The notes beneath the pieces were generated by a model. It saw nothing but the letters and a program-made list of their open reading frames with translations. It did no database searches and was not told the DNA's origin. The position numbers and the translations under genes are program-made. This document shows, piece after piece, positions 8,697 through 17,501 of a DNA stretch of 64,000 nt. Positions within the stretch are counted from its first letter, which is position 1, and each line of letters begins with the position of its first letter. Origin of the DNA: Legionella_C sp048541585 (lineage in GTDB: Bacteria > Pseudomonadota > Gammaproteobacteria > Legionellales > Legionellaceae); contig NZ_CP183303.1 in NCBI RefSeq assembly GCF_048541585.1, forward strand, positions 3,038,001 through 3,102,000. The letters run 5' to 3'.

Positions 8697-8742
8697 AGAG
8701 AAATGAAGCCTTGTGCCCATTTATAACGAAAGGAGAAAGAGC

Positions 8743-9012
8743 ATGTTGATTTTAACAAGAAAAATCGGAGAGTCAGTTGTGATTAGTGAAGATGTCTACT
8801 GTACGGTGGTTGGATATCGTAACGGTGAGGTTAGACTCGCTTTTGATGCACCTCAGTCAATTCCAGTTCACCGTGATGAAATTCAAAGGCGGATTTATCG
8901 GGAGCGGCAGAAGGATAATTGGTTCAATGATCACCTTCCAAATAAAGAAAGCATTGTTGAGCGTTTAATCAGCAAATTCAAACATGGCAGAGCGGCTGAA
9001 AGCCATCAATGA
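8743..9012 (+). CDS. CsrA-family RNA-binding regulator, copy 2
   Basis: 89 residues. I chose the ATG at 8743, seven bases after AGGAGA, rather than the in-frame upstream start at 8713, because MLILTRKIGESVVISEDV is the canonical CsrA N-terminus. The RNA-binding edge IPVHRDEIQRRI is intact, unlike the neighbouring copy. The C-terminal tail of about 30 residues is longer than in housekeeping CsrA (61-65 residues) and basic (LISKFKHGR). It sits 28 bases before trbB, so it is well placed to regulate translation of the transfer operon. Two CsrA paralogues in tandem are notable. Confidence 0.88.
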   Translation: MLILTRKIGESVVISEDVYCTVVGYRNGEVRLAFDAPQSIPVHRDEIQRRIYRERQKDNWFNDHLPNKESIVERLISKFKHGRAAESHQ

Positions 9013-9040
9013 TTAGCTATAAGATTTAGGAAATAAGCTT

Positions 9041-10006
9041 ATGAAAGCATCAGAAGAACAAGGAATAACAGTTAAAGACAGAGCTCGTGAAAAGCTAAGG
9101 CGCGATTTAGGAGATGTGATTGAACAAGCATTAAATGATCCCAAAACTGTTGAAATCATGCTGAATGCTGATGGTAGGCTTTGGCAGGAACGACTTGGCG
9201 AGACGATGCGCTGCATAGGTAGTGTTAGTGAAGCTCGTGCAGAATCCATCATTAAAACAATTGCAGGGTTTCATGGTAAAGAAGTAACACGTTTTAATCC
9301 AATTTTGGAAGGAGAGCTACCGCTGGATGGCTCTCGCTTTGCAGGACAATTACCACCAGTGGTTTCAAAACCGACCTTTGCGATTCGTAAAAAAGCTATA
9401 GCGGTTTTTAGCTTAGATGACTATGTACAATCGGCAATTATGACAAAAGCGCAACATGCATTACTTAAGGAAGCAGTCGTTGCACATCAAAACATTTTAA
9501 TTGTTGGCGGCACTGGTTCGGGTAAAACCACATTAGTAAACGCCATTATCAATGAAATGGTTATTAATTTTCCCAATGAGCGCGTTTTTATTATTGAGGA
9601 TACAGGCGAGATTCAATGTAACGCTAAGAATTTTGTTCAATACCACACTACTTTGAATGTCAGTATGACCCAACTTTTGAAAACCACACTTAGAATGCGG
9701 CCAGATCGAATTCTCATTGGTGAAGTTCGAGGTAGTGAAGCGCTTGATTTACTTGATGCATGGAATACTGGCCATGAAGGTGGCGCTGCTACCTTGCATG
9801 CTAATAGCGCGCTTTCCGGACTTTATCGCTTGAAATCTCTTATCACTCGAAATCCTGCAGCGCCCGCTGAAATCGAACCTTTAATTGCTGAAGCGGTTCA
9901 TTGTGTAGTGTATATCGCCAGGACCCCCATAGGACGCCGAGTAGAAGAAATCATATCCATAAATGGCTACAAAAATGGTCATTACAACATTGAAAAACTT
10001 GTTTAA
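9041..10006 (+). CDS. trbB: TrbB/VirB11 secretion ATPase
   Basis: 321 residues. A hexameric traffic ATPase that powers pilus assembly and substrate transfer at the cytoplasmic face of the type IV secretion channel. Walker A is GGTGSGKTT at about residue 157; the Asp box (VFIIEDTGEIQ), Walker B region (DRILIGEVRGSEALDLL) and His box (GHEGGAATLHAN) follow in the standard order. Length fits RP4 TrbB (320). It opens the trb operon, whose order copies IncP plasmids. Start ATG at 9041; upstream GGAAATAAGCTT gives a modest ribosome site. Confidence 0.95.
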   Translation: MKASEEQGITVKDRAREKLRRDLGDVIEQALNDPKTVEIMLNADGRLWQERLGETMRCIGSVSEARAESIIKTIAGFHGKEVTRFNPILEGELPLDGSRFAGQLPPVVSKPTFAIRKKAIAVFSLDDYVQSAIMTKAQHALLKEAVVAHQNILIVGGTGSGKTTLVNAIINEMVINFPNERVFIIEDTGEIQCNAKNFVQYHTTLNVSMTQLLKTTLRMRPDRILIGEVRGSEALDLLDAWNTGHEGGAATLHANSALSGLYRLKSLITRNPAAPAEIEPLIAEAVHCVVYIARTPIGRRVEEIISINGYKNGHYNIEKLV

Positions 10007-10015
10007 GGAGAATGA

Positions 10016-10393
10016 ATGAATCAGGTAATTAACTTCAATTCTAAGAGCCTATGGTTGCTAGGAACAATCTTTTTATTGCTATTGCTAATGAATCATCCTG
10101 CATGCGCAACCAATGCAGGTGGTGGCCTTCCCTTCGACTCATGGCTAACCAAAATACAAAAATCAGTGACAGGCCCTTTTGCTTTTTCCGCTGCGATTAT
10201 TGGGTTGGTCGCTGCTGGCGCCACACTTATTTTTGGTGGCGAGATGAATGGCTTTATGCGCTCCTTAGTTTTTTTTGTGTTGGTGCTTTCATTCTTAGTT
10301 GCTGCAGAAAACACGCTAACAGCCATTACTGGCAAAGGGGCAGAAATTTCAAAGCCTTCTGCTGAGGAGATTGTAATGGAGTTGAGAGTATGA
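10016..10393 (+). CDS. trbC: TrbC/VirB2 conjugative prepilin
   Basis: 125 residues with AAGGAG upstream. A long signal peptide (residues 1-31, ending ACATNAGG) is followed by a mature region with two hydrophobic helices (FAFSAAIIGLVAAGATLIFG and SLVFFVLVLSFLVAA). This is the VirB2/TrbC pilin layout. In RP4 the TraF peptidase removes a C-terminal tail and cyclises the pilin; a traF gene is present at the end of this operon and the hydrophilic tail after ITGKGAE is the likely removed part. The stop overlaps the trbD start (ATGA). Confidence 0.9.
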   Translation: MNQVINFNSKSLWLLGTIFLLLLLMNHPACATNAGGGLPFDSWLTKIQKSVTGPFAFSAAIIGLVAAGATLIFGGEMNGFMRSLVFFVLVLSFLVAAENTLTAITGKGAEISKPSAEEIVMELRV

Positions 10394-10689
10394 CTCTTCG
10401 TACTATCCCTATACATAGATGCGGCAACCGTCCCAGCTTGTTTATGGGCGGAGACCGCGAGTTGGTTATGTTCTCAGGGTTACTATCGGCCATTTTAGTC
10501 TTTGCGGCCCAAGACTGGCTAGCAGCGGTTGTGGGTATTCTACTATGGTTTGCATCATTGAAGGGCTTAAGAATCATGGCTAAATCGGATCCATATATGA
10601 GAGCGATTTATTTAAGACAAAGACGTTATCAATCTTATTATCCTGCTCGTTCAACCCCTTTTAGAAACAATAAACGAGGTTATGCATGA
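10390..10689 (+). CDS. trbD: TrbD/VirB3 inner-membrane channel protein
   Basis: 99 residues. The VirB3 pattern is clear: an N-terminal segment (TIPIHRCGNRPSLFMGGDRE), a hydrophobic hairpin (FSGLLSAILVFAAQDWLAAV then VGILLWFASL) and a C-terminal cytoplasmic part ending YMRAIYLRQRRYQ, the typical DPYM...RHxxY motif. It anchors TrbE to the membrane. It overlaps trbC and trbE by four bases each, so expression is tightly coupled. Confidence 0.9.
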   Translation: MTLRTIPIHRCGNRPSLFMGGDRELVMFSGLLSAILVFAAQDWLAAVVGILLWFASLKGLRIMAKSDPYMRAIYLRQRRYQSYYPARSTPFRNNKRGYA

Positions 10690-13223
10690 TTGAATTGATT
10701 ACTTTTTTAATCAGCATCGTGGGACTTGTCCTGTTAGGTACGTTGTTTTGGGAAGTTCGTAGGAAAAGCCGTAAATCCTCTATCAAAAAGTATCGAAGCC
10801 ATACAGCGGGACTAGTTGATTTGCTTAATTATGCCTCAGTTGTCGATGATGGCGTTATTATCGGTAAAAACGGTTCATTTATGGCGGCTTGGCTTTATCA
10901 AGGTGAGGATATTGCCAATATAACGGATAAAGCACGTGAAATAATGGCCTTTCGCATCAATCAAGCGTTGTCTGCCATGGGCAATGGCTGGATGATTCAT
11001 ATGGATGCAATCAGACGGGCTGCTCCTGGTTACAGTGAGCGTGGCTATTCTTACTTTCCCGATACCATATCAATGGCAGTTGATGAAGAAAGAAGGCAAC
11101 TATTTGAAGGTGTAGGGACCTTATATGAAGGCTATTTTGTTATCACGTTAACATGGTATCCGCCAGTACTGGCACAAAAGCGTTTTGTTGAGTTGATGTT
11201 TGATGATTCAGGTGAGCATTTAAGTCAGAAAGCAAAAACGAATCAGCTCATTGAAGAGTTTAAGCAGGCCTGCCGAAATTTTGAATCACGCATGAGTTCA
11301 GCCCTTCATTTGGAAAGACTTAAAGCTGAAAAGTTTGTTGATAATGAAGGTAACGTTGTTGTGCAAGACCATTTTTTAAGATATTTACAATTCTGCACTA
11401 CGGGACTAAATCATCCCGTTAATTTATCTAAAAATCCTATCTATCTCGATGCCATGATAGGAGGGCAAGAATTAATTACAGGCATTATCCCAAAGCTTGG
11501 TCGAAAATTTATTCAATGCGTGGCGATTGAAGGTTTTCCTATGGAGTCTTATCCGGGTATTTTAACAGCGCTAACTCAACTACCTGTTGAATATCGCTGG
11601 AATTCTCGCTTTATCTTTATGGATGCGCATGAAGCAATAGCGCACTACACTAAATTTCGCAAAAAATGGAAACAAAAAGTTAGAGGCTTTTTCGATCAAC
11701 TCTTTAATACCAATTCAGGCATTATTGATGAAGATGCGATGGACATGGTGAAAGATGCGCAGGCAGCCATTGCTGAAACTAATTCAGGGCTGGTGGGCCA
11801 AGGATATTACACCTCAGTGGTTGTATTAATGGATGAGGATCGGGCACAAGTTGAAAGAGCGGCGCTCTTTATTGAGAAAAACATTAATGCGCTGGGCTTT
11901 ACAGCACGAACAGAAACCATTAATACCATGGATGCCTTTATAGGCAGCCTACCTGGCCATGGTGTCGAAAATATCAGGCGGCCTTTGATTAACACCATGA
12001 ATTTAGCGGATTTATTACCCACCTCTAGCATCTGGACAGGTGAAAATAGTGCACCATGCCCCCTTTTTCCACCGTCATCACCGCCTTTAATGCATTGTGT
12101 CACCAGCGGTAATGCGCCGTTTCGCCTAAATCTTCATGTAAGAGATTTAGGTCATGGCATTATGTTTGGCCCAACCCGCTCTGGTAAATCCACACATCTT
12201 GGCTTAATTGCCTTATCCTGGCGACGTTACAAAGATGCCCGTATTTATTCTTTTGATAAGGGTCTGTCTATGTATCCAACTTGCAAAGCAACAGGCGGTG
12301 AGCATTACACGATTGCTGATAAAGATTCGCACCTTTCCTTTGCTCCTTTACAGTTTTTAGATACCCAGGCAGACAGAGCTTGGGCTATGGAGTGGATTGA
12401 TACAATTTTGACATTAAATGGTTTAGATACCACACCTATTCAGCGCAATGAAATCGCTCACGCCATTATCAGCATGCATCAAAGTGGCTCTAAAACGTTA
12501 TCAGAATTTGTTATGACCATTCAGGATGAATCCATTCGAGAGGCCCTGAAGCAGTATACGATTGATGGCTTGATGGGTCATTTATTAGATGCTGAACGTG
12601 ATGGCTTGAGCTTGTCTTCATTTATGACTTTCGAGATTGAGCACTTAATGAGTTTGGGCGAAAAATTCGCCCTTCCTGTGTTGCTTTATTTGTTTCGGCG
12701 TATTGAAACGTCACTCGATGGGCGTCCAACACTCATCTTACTGGATGAGGCATGGCTGATGCTCGCGCACCCTGTCTTTAAAAACAAGATTGCTGAGTGG
12801 CTTGATTCCATGGCTAAGAAAAATTGTGTGGTTTTTATGGCAACACAACATTTATCACATGCAGCGAGTTCTGGCATTTTAGATATTATTGTTGAATCAA
12901 CAGCTACCAAAATCTTTCTACCCAATTTGTATGCAAGCGATCCTGAAACGCGTGTGATTTATGAACGCATGGGCTTAAATCCACGTCAAATTGACATTAT
13001 TGCATCGGCTCAACCTAAGCGTGATTACTATTATGTCAGCGAAAAAGGACAACGGCTTTATCAACTTGCTTTAGGCCCTATGGCACTCGCTTTTGTAGGG
13101 GCGACTGATCCTGACTCTATTGAACGTATGAAGCAGCTCGAATCGAAATATGGTGACGAATGGGTATCCTACTGGCTCTCAGAAAAGGGAGTCCAGATGA
13201 AACAGTACGGAGAAGCAGCATGA
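10686..13223 (+). CDS. trbE: TrbE/VirB4 secretion ATPase
   Basis: 845 residues, the usual size for TrbE. After an N-terminal membrane-proximal helix comes the CagE/TrbE/VirB domain. The C-terminal AAA ATPase half has Walker A FGPTRSGKSTH at about residue 497 and Walker B LILLDEAWLML near 685, followed by the MATQHLS segment usual in VirB4. It energises pilin extraction and channel assembly. Its TGA overlaps the ATG of trbF at 13220. Confidence 0.95.
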   Translation: MIELITFLISIVGLVLLGTLFWEVRRKSRKSSIKKYRSHTAGLVDLLNYASVVDDGVIIGKNGSFMAAWLYQGEDIANITDKAREIMAFRINQALSAMGNGWMIHMDAIRRAAPGYSERGYSYFPDTISMAVDEERRQLFEGVGTLYEGYFVITLTWYPPVLAQKRFVELMFDDSGEHLSQKAKTNQLIEEFKQACRNFESRMSSALHLERLKAEKFVDNEGNVVVQDHFLRYLQFCTTGLNHPVNLSKNPIYLDAMIGGQELITGIIPKLGRKFIQCVAIEGFPMESYPGILTALTQLPVEYRWNSRFIFMDAHEAIAHYTKFRKKWKQKVRGFFDQLFNTNSGIIDEDAMDMVKDAQAAIAETNSGLVGQGYYTSVVVLMDEDRAQVERAALFIEKNINALGFTARTETINTMDAFIGSLPGHGVENIRRPLINTMNLADLLPTSSIWTGENSAPCPLFPPSSPPLMHCVTSGNAPFRLNLHVRDLGHGIMFGPTRSGKSTHLGLIALSWRRYKDARIYSFDKGLSMYPTCKATGGEHYTIADKDSHLSFAPLQFLDTQADRAWAMEWIDTILTLNGLDTTPIQRNEIAHAIISMHQSGSKTLSEFVMTIQDESIREALKQYTIDGLMGHLLDAERDGLSLSSFMTFEIEHLMSLGEKFALPVLLYLFRRIETSLDGRPTLILLDEAWLMLAHPVFKNKIAEWLDSMAKKNCVVFMATQHLSHAASSGILDIIVESTATKIFLPNLYASDPETRVIYERMGLNPRQIDIIASAQPKRDYYYVSEKGQRLYQLALGPMALAFVGATDPDSIERMKQLESKYGDEWVSYWLSEKGVQMKQYGEAA

Positions 13224-13963
13224 AAAAAATAAAACAACTGACTAATACTCCAAAACCTCAAGGCAAGAACGAAGCGTTAACTGATAATCCCTATCTCAAC
13301 GCTAAAAGAGCATGGAACGTTCATACGGCAGGCTTGATGAAATCGCTACAGGTTTGGCAACTAGTGGGTTTAAGTAGCCTCTTAGTGACCATAGCCGCTG
13401 TTGGCGGACTAATATCCATTGGTAGCCAATCCAAATTTATTCCCTTAGTTTTTCAGCAGGATGCCAATGGCAATACCTTGTCAGTCACTCGTGCGGATAG
13501 AGTTGGACAGGTCAGTATAGATGACTATCGAGCAGCAGCGGCCCACTTCATTGAAAGCATCCGCATGGTTAGTGTTGATAGCGCACTGCAAAAGAAAGCA
13601 ATCTTTCAAGTTTACTCCTATTTAAACTCTAATGATGCAGCACTCGCCAAAGTTCAGGATTTTTACAACGATAAACAACAATCTAATCCTTTTGAAAGAG
13701 CGAGACATGAGATTGTCAGTATTGAAATTCGTTCAGTGCTCCAGGAGTCTGATGAAACCTGGCAGGTTGCTTGGGTTGAAACGGTGAGAAACCGTGACGG
13801 AACGCTTAAAGAAAAGCCTTACATGATGAAAGCCATGCTAACGATGTATCAAGATAACGAACTTAATGATGTTTCTAATGAGTCTATTTTGAAGAACCCT
13901 CACTTAATTTACGTTCGTGATTTTAACTGGTCATATGAATTAAAGCATGGAGAAAACAGATGA
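13220..13963 (+). CDS. trbF: TrbF/VirB8 assembly-factor protein
   Basis: 247 residues from the ATG at 13220 (preceded by ACGGAGAAG and overlapping the trbE stop); an in-frame reading from 13160 lies inside trbE and is not needed. A short cytoplasmic tail with the VirB8/TrbF motif NPYLNAKRAWN, one membrane helix (VGLSSLLVTIAAVGGLISIG, residues about 49-70), then a periplasmic NTF2-like domain ending YVRDFNWSYEL. It nucleates the channel through contacts with TrbG and TrbI. Confidence 0.93.
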   Translation: MKKIKQLTNTPKPQGKNEALTDNPYLNAKRAWNVHTAGLMKSLQVWQLVGLSSLLVTIAAVGGLISIGSQSKFIPLVFQQDANGNTLSVTRADRVGQVSIDDYRAAAAHFIESIRMVSVDSALQKKAIFQVYSYLNSNDAALAKVQDFYNDKQQSNPFERARHEIVSIEIRSVLQESDETWQVAWVETVRNRDGTLKEKPYMMKAMLTMYQDNELNDVSNESILKNPHLIYVRDFNWSYELKHGENR

Positions 13964-14835
13964 AAAAAATAATACTCTCATTTTGCTTACTGATGCCCTT
14001 GGCTGGTTTTGCTCTAGATAATAAGGAGCTAGCGAATCGTTATTTTTCTGATAATGACTCCAAGCTCTCAAGCCAAGAAAAACAGGCTTTAGACATTGCG
14101 AAACGTTGGCAAAAGGGAAATAAAACCAGTAAACCTTTCGCTTCTGCCGATGGCTCTGTAAGTTTTATTTATGGCTCAGGACAAATCAGAGTGGTCTGTG
14201 CACCTTTGCAGGTTTGCGATATTGCTTTGCAACCAGGAGAGCAGCTGAATGATATTAATGTGGGCGATCCACGTTTCATCATCGAGCCATCTATTACAGG
14301 CGCAGGTGTCAATCAACAAATTCATCTACTCATTAAGCCTAAAGATGTTGATCTTGATTCCTCATTGGTGGTGAGCACAGACAGAAGAACCTATCATTTT
14401 AGACTAAAGTCAGACCGCTCTGAATTTATGCCTTACGTATCTTTTATTTATCCTGACGATGCAAAAGCGAAATGGCGTTTAATTCAGCAAATTCAGGCAG
14501 AAAGACGCAAAGAGAATACCTTGCCAGAAACCAATGAGTACCTTGGTGATCTTAACTTTAACTACCGAATTTATGGCAATGCACGATTTAAGCCAGTTCG
14601 AGTTTATAACAATGGAGTAAAAACTATTATTGAGATGCCTAGAGCTATAGCTCAAAGCGAAGCGCCTGCCCTACTGGTTTTAAGAAGCCATGGCCTATTC
14701 CAAAAGTCAGAAACCGTCATGGTGAATTATCGTCTGCAAGGTTGCCGTTACATCGTTGATAGCATTTTTGATAAGGCCATATTAGTTGTCGGAAGTGGAA
14801 GAGCACAAGAAAAAATTACAATTACGAGGTGCTAA
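13960..14835 (+). CDS. trbG: TrbG/VirB9 outer-membrane complex protein
   Basis: 291 residues with a cleavable signal peptide (MKKIILSFCLLMPLAGFAL). The periplasmic N-domain includes FIYGSGQIRVVCAPLQVCDI, a typical VirB9 strand pair with two Cys. The C-terminal beta-sandwich region includes LNFNYRIYGNARFKPVRVYN, the segment that binds TrbH/VirB7 and TrbI. Start overlaps trbF by four bases. Confidence 0.93.
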   Translation: MKKIILSFCLLMPLAGFALDNKELANRYFSDNDSKLSSQEKQALDIAKRWQKGNKTSKPFASADGSVSFIYGSGQIRVVCAPLQVCDIALQPGEQLNDINVGDPRFIIEPSITGAGVNQQIHLLIKPKDVDLDSSLVVSTDRRTYHFRLKSDRSEFMPYVSFIYPDDAKAKWRLIQQIQAERRKENTLPETNEYLGDLNFNYRIYGNARFKPVRVYNNGVKTIIEMPRAIAQSEAPALLVLRSHGLFQKSETVMVNYRLQGCRYIVDSIFDKAILVVGSGRAQEKITITRC

Positions 14836-14837
14836 TA

Positions 14838-15248
14838 ATGAGGGAATTAAGTATTTTATGGCTTGCTATGATGCTGTCAAGTTGTACTGGCATACGTTAT
14901 GGGAATTTTACACAGGCCTCCCAAAGCCGGGATGCTTATCTAGCACAAGATGCGGTATCTCAATTAAGACATGTCTATCCACCTGCTCAACATACGTTTT
15001 GCATTAATCAAAAATTAAGGGATGCCTTTGGCATCAGCTTAATTTACGAAATGCGAAAGAAAGGTTATGGCGTGATTGAAAATAATTGTCCTAAGCAAAA
15101 GACCAATTTTTTCTATGTTATTGATGAAATTGAGCCACGCAACCTTTATCGAACCAGCCTTTATATTGGTTCACAGGCTCTCAGTAGAGTTTATGCTCAA
15201 ACAAACAAAAAACTTCTTCCTGTCAGCGCATGGTCTCATAAGGAGTAA
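14838..15248 (+). CDS. trbH: TrbH-like outer-membrane lipoprotein
   Basis: 136 residues from the ATG at 14838, which follows ACGAGG; upstream in-frame starts would overlap trbG. The N-terminus is a lipoprotein signal (LWLAMMLSSC, lipidated Cys at about residue 17). The rest is soluble, with two Cys (HTFCINQ, IENNCPKQ) that could form a disulfide. Position between trbG and trbI, lipobox and size match RP4 TrbH, the functional counterpart of VirB7. Sequence similarity itself is weak to my eye. Confidence 0.8.
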   Translation: MRELSILWLAMMLSSCTGIRYGNFTQASQSRDAYLAQDAVSQLRHVYPPAQHTFCINQKLRDAFGISLIYEMRKKGYGVIENNCPKQKTNFFYVIDEIEPRNLYRTSLYIGSQALSRVYAQTNKKLLPVSAWSHKE

Positions 15249-15253
15249 AATTG

Positions 15254-16504
15254 ATGGATCAAAATACTAAATTGCTATCAAAGGACTACTCACCGCAAAA
15301 GCTTAAGCCAGTCGGTGTAAAGCGCGTAAACAATATTCCACTGTTCATTGCTGTAGGCATTTTGACTATTTTTGTCGTGTTGATAGCACTCGTTGCCAAT
15401 AAAAGAGCAATGGCACAAGATCATCCAATTCAGATGGCAAAGGTGAAAGATCTTAAAAAAAGCACCATGAATTTGGCTTATGATGTAATAGGAAATCACA
15501 AAGTTGCTGTGATGCCGCCACAAGATCAAGTAACAGCCACCAATCAAGAGGTTTATCTGCCCGTACCTGGACAAGAAAACTTACCTCGAAAGCAAGAGAT
15601 AGTTAATCAAGATGTGCCGGATGCTGAAATAGAGCGTATTCGCCAGGAAAAAACACAAGCATTTGAAGAAGCAGTCAAAGCAAAAACATCTGTTATGGTG
15701 GATAACACACGGCTTAATAATAGGGAAAATATAAAAAGAGCTATACGTAATCCTGGCATCACCTTCGATGCTGATACATCGCTTGCATTTAAAGAGCAAC
15801 TTCTATCCTTACAAGGAAGAAATAATAAACCTATGCCAGAAACATTGGGTGGGAGAGAAAATGAGACGCGCTGGCATTTAAATTCAAAGCTTGAAAACCC
15901 AGGTAGTCGATATGAACTTAGAGCGGGTAGCGTAATCCCAGGCATAATGATCAGTGGCATTACCTCTGAATTACCAGGACAAATTATCGGTCAGGTTTCC
16001 CAAAACGTTTATGACACCGCTTCAGGTAAATATCTTTTAATTCCACAAGGTACTAAAATAGTTGGCATTTATTCTAGCGACGTAAATTTTGGCCAAAATT
16101 CAATATTAGTGGCTTGGCAGCGATTGGTATTTCCTGATGGTAAAGCATTAGATATTGGCTCCATGCCTGGCGCTGATAGTGCAGGATTCGCCGGCTTTCG
16201 TGATCAAGTTAATCATCATTATGCAAGAGTTTATGGCTCAGCACTTTTAATGTCTGGCATTGTTGCAGGTATTACCTACAGCCAAAATATAAACCAGCCT
16301 AACCAGTTTGGTTATAACCAGCCTACAGTAGGTAGTGTCTTGAGTCAGGCATTAGGACAACAACTAGGTGAAGTAACATCACAGATGGTTTCAAAAAACC
16401 TAAATGTATCCCCCACCCTCAACATTCGTCCAGGTTACCGCTTCAATATCATTGTCGTAAAAGATTTAACCTTTAAAGAACCGTATAGACAATTTGTTTA
16501 TTAA
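15254..16504 (+). CDS. trbI: TrbI/VirB10 energy-sensing channel protein
   Basis: 416 residues from the ATG at 15254 (AAGGAG nine bases before; a TTG at 15251 is in frame). It has a cytoplasmic tail, one membrane helix (IPLFIAVGILTIFVVLIALV, residues about 28-48), a charged linker, and the VirB10 C-terminal barrel (ELRAGSVIPGIMISGITSEL, then LIPQGTKIVG and RPGYRFNIIVVKDL). It spans both membranes and relays ATPase energy to open the outer pore. Confidence 0.95.
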   Translation: MDQNTKLLSKDYSPQKLKPVGVKRVNNIPLFIAVGILTIFVVLIALVANKRAMAQDHPIQMAKVKDLKKSTMNLAYDVIGNHKVAVMPPQDQVTATNQEVYLPVPGQENLPRKQEIVNQDVPDAEIERIRQEKTQAFEEAVKAKTSVMVDNTRLNNRENIKRAIRNPGITFDADTSLAFKEQLLSLQGRNNKPMPETLGGRENETRWHLNSKLENPGSRYELRAGSVIPGIMISGITSELPGQIIGQVSQNVYDTASGKYLLIPQGTKIVGIYSSDVNFGQNSILVAWQRLVFPDGKALDIGSMPGADSAGFAGFRDQVNHHYARVYGSALLMSGIVAGITYSQNINQPNQFGYNQPTVGSVLSQALGQQLGEVTSQMVSKNLNVSPTLNIRPGYRFNIIVVKDLTFKEPYRQFVY

Positions 16505-16518
16505 TACAGGGGAATGTA

Positions 16519-17259
16519 ATGAAGTTTAAAATCATGTTTATTTATCTCTGGACGTTAAATGTCTTTGCAAGCGGAGCACCCGTATTCGATGTTGCTAATT
16601 GGATTCAAAATGGAAAGATGATTTTGAATCAGATTAAAGAGTATAAAACCCAAGTTGATCAATACAAAAATCAGCTTCAGCAATACCAAAATATGCTGGA
16701 AAACACCAAATCACTGACCTCCTTTCAATGGGACAATGCTAACTCTGTCATTAACAATCTGTTGGAGTCGACTAATACAATTGATTATTACAAGCAGGAA
16801 GCAGGCAGCCTGCAAGGTTACCTAGATCGTTTTCAAAGCCAAGAATATTATCAAAAAACGTCTTGCTTCAATGGTAATGGTCCGTGTTCACCTGAAGAGC
16901 TTAGGAAAATTAATCAAAGTAGATTAACAGCATCTGTTGCCGAAAAGCGTGCCAATGATGCCATGCTCAAAGGTATTGATAAGCAACAACAAAGCTTAAA
17001 AACGGATTCAGCAAAACTACGTATTTTACAATCTCAAGCACAAAGTGCCGTTGGCCAGAAACAAGCACTCCAGGCAGCTTCTCAATTAGCCAGCAACCAA
17101 TCTCATCAATTACTTCAAATAAGAGGCCTACTATTGGCGCAACAAAATGCCCAGGCAGTAAAAGATGCCGCTAGCACAAATAAAGAAGCTATACAGGCTG
17201 CAGGGGATACGCAATTTAGGGCGGGTACTTACCATAAAAGTTCAAGTAAAAAATGGTAA
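16519..17259 (+). CDS. trbJ: TrbJ/VirB5 pilus-associated protein
   Basis: 246 residues with a signal peptide (residues 1-18, ending VFASGA). Mostly helical coiled coil rich in Gln and Lys (YKTQVDQYKNQLQQYQNML), as in TrbJ/VirB5 minor pilins. A short Cys loop (TSCFNGNGPCSPEE) lies mid-protein. The last 20 residues (GDTQFRAGTYHKSSSKKW) closely match the tail of the next small gene. In RP4 the same region codes TrbJ followed by TrbK. Confidence 0.92.
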   Translation: MKFKIMFIYLWTLNVFASGAPVFDVANWIQNGKMILNQIKEYKTQVDQYKNQLQQYQNMLENTKSLTSFQWDNANSVINNLLESTNTIDYYKQEAGSLQGYLDRFQSQEYYQKTSCFNGNGPCSPEELRKINQSRLTASVAEKRANDAMLKGIDKQQQSLKTDSAKLRILQSQAQSAVGQKQALQAASQLASNQSHQLLQIRGLLLAQQNAQAVKDAASTNKEAIQAAGDTQFRAGTYHKSSSKKW

Positions 17260-17284
17260 TTCACTACAACCTTAAGGACAAAAA

Positions 17285-17497
17285 ATGAAAATTTTAAGCA
17301 TACCTCTTGTGATATTAATTTGTTTACTTTCAAGCTGTGACACGGCTGATACTAAATCAAGAAGTAAGGTAGAGAATCTAGCCTCATTAACCTGTGATAG
17401 CAGCAGAGAAGACCGTACAAAAGAAGAGCTCCAAGCAATCGGAGATGCGTGTTTCAGAGGTGGAAATTATTCTAAAAGCTCAGGAAAGAAGTGGTAA
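17285..17497 (+). CDS. trbK: TrbK-like small lipoprotein (candidate entry exclusion)
   Basis: 70 residues with AAGGAC upstream. Lipoprotein signal VILICLLSSC (Cys about 18). RP4 TrbK, the entry-exclusion lipoprotein, is 69 residues and lies at the same place between trbJ and trbL, so position, length and lipobox all agree. Unusually, its C-terminus GDACFRGGNYSKSSGKKW copies the TrbJ C-terminus (GDTQFRAGTYHKSSSKKW), suggesting a shared docking tag or duplication. Entry exclusion is inferred from synteny. Confidence 0.72.
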   Translation: MKILSIPLVILICLLSSCDTADTKSRSKVENLASLTCDSSREDRTKEELQAIGDACFRGGNYSKSSGKKW

Positions 17498-17501
17498 TAC
17501 C

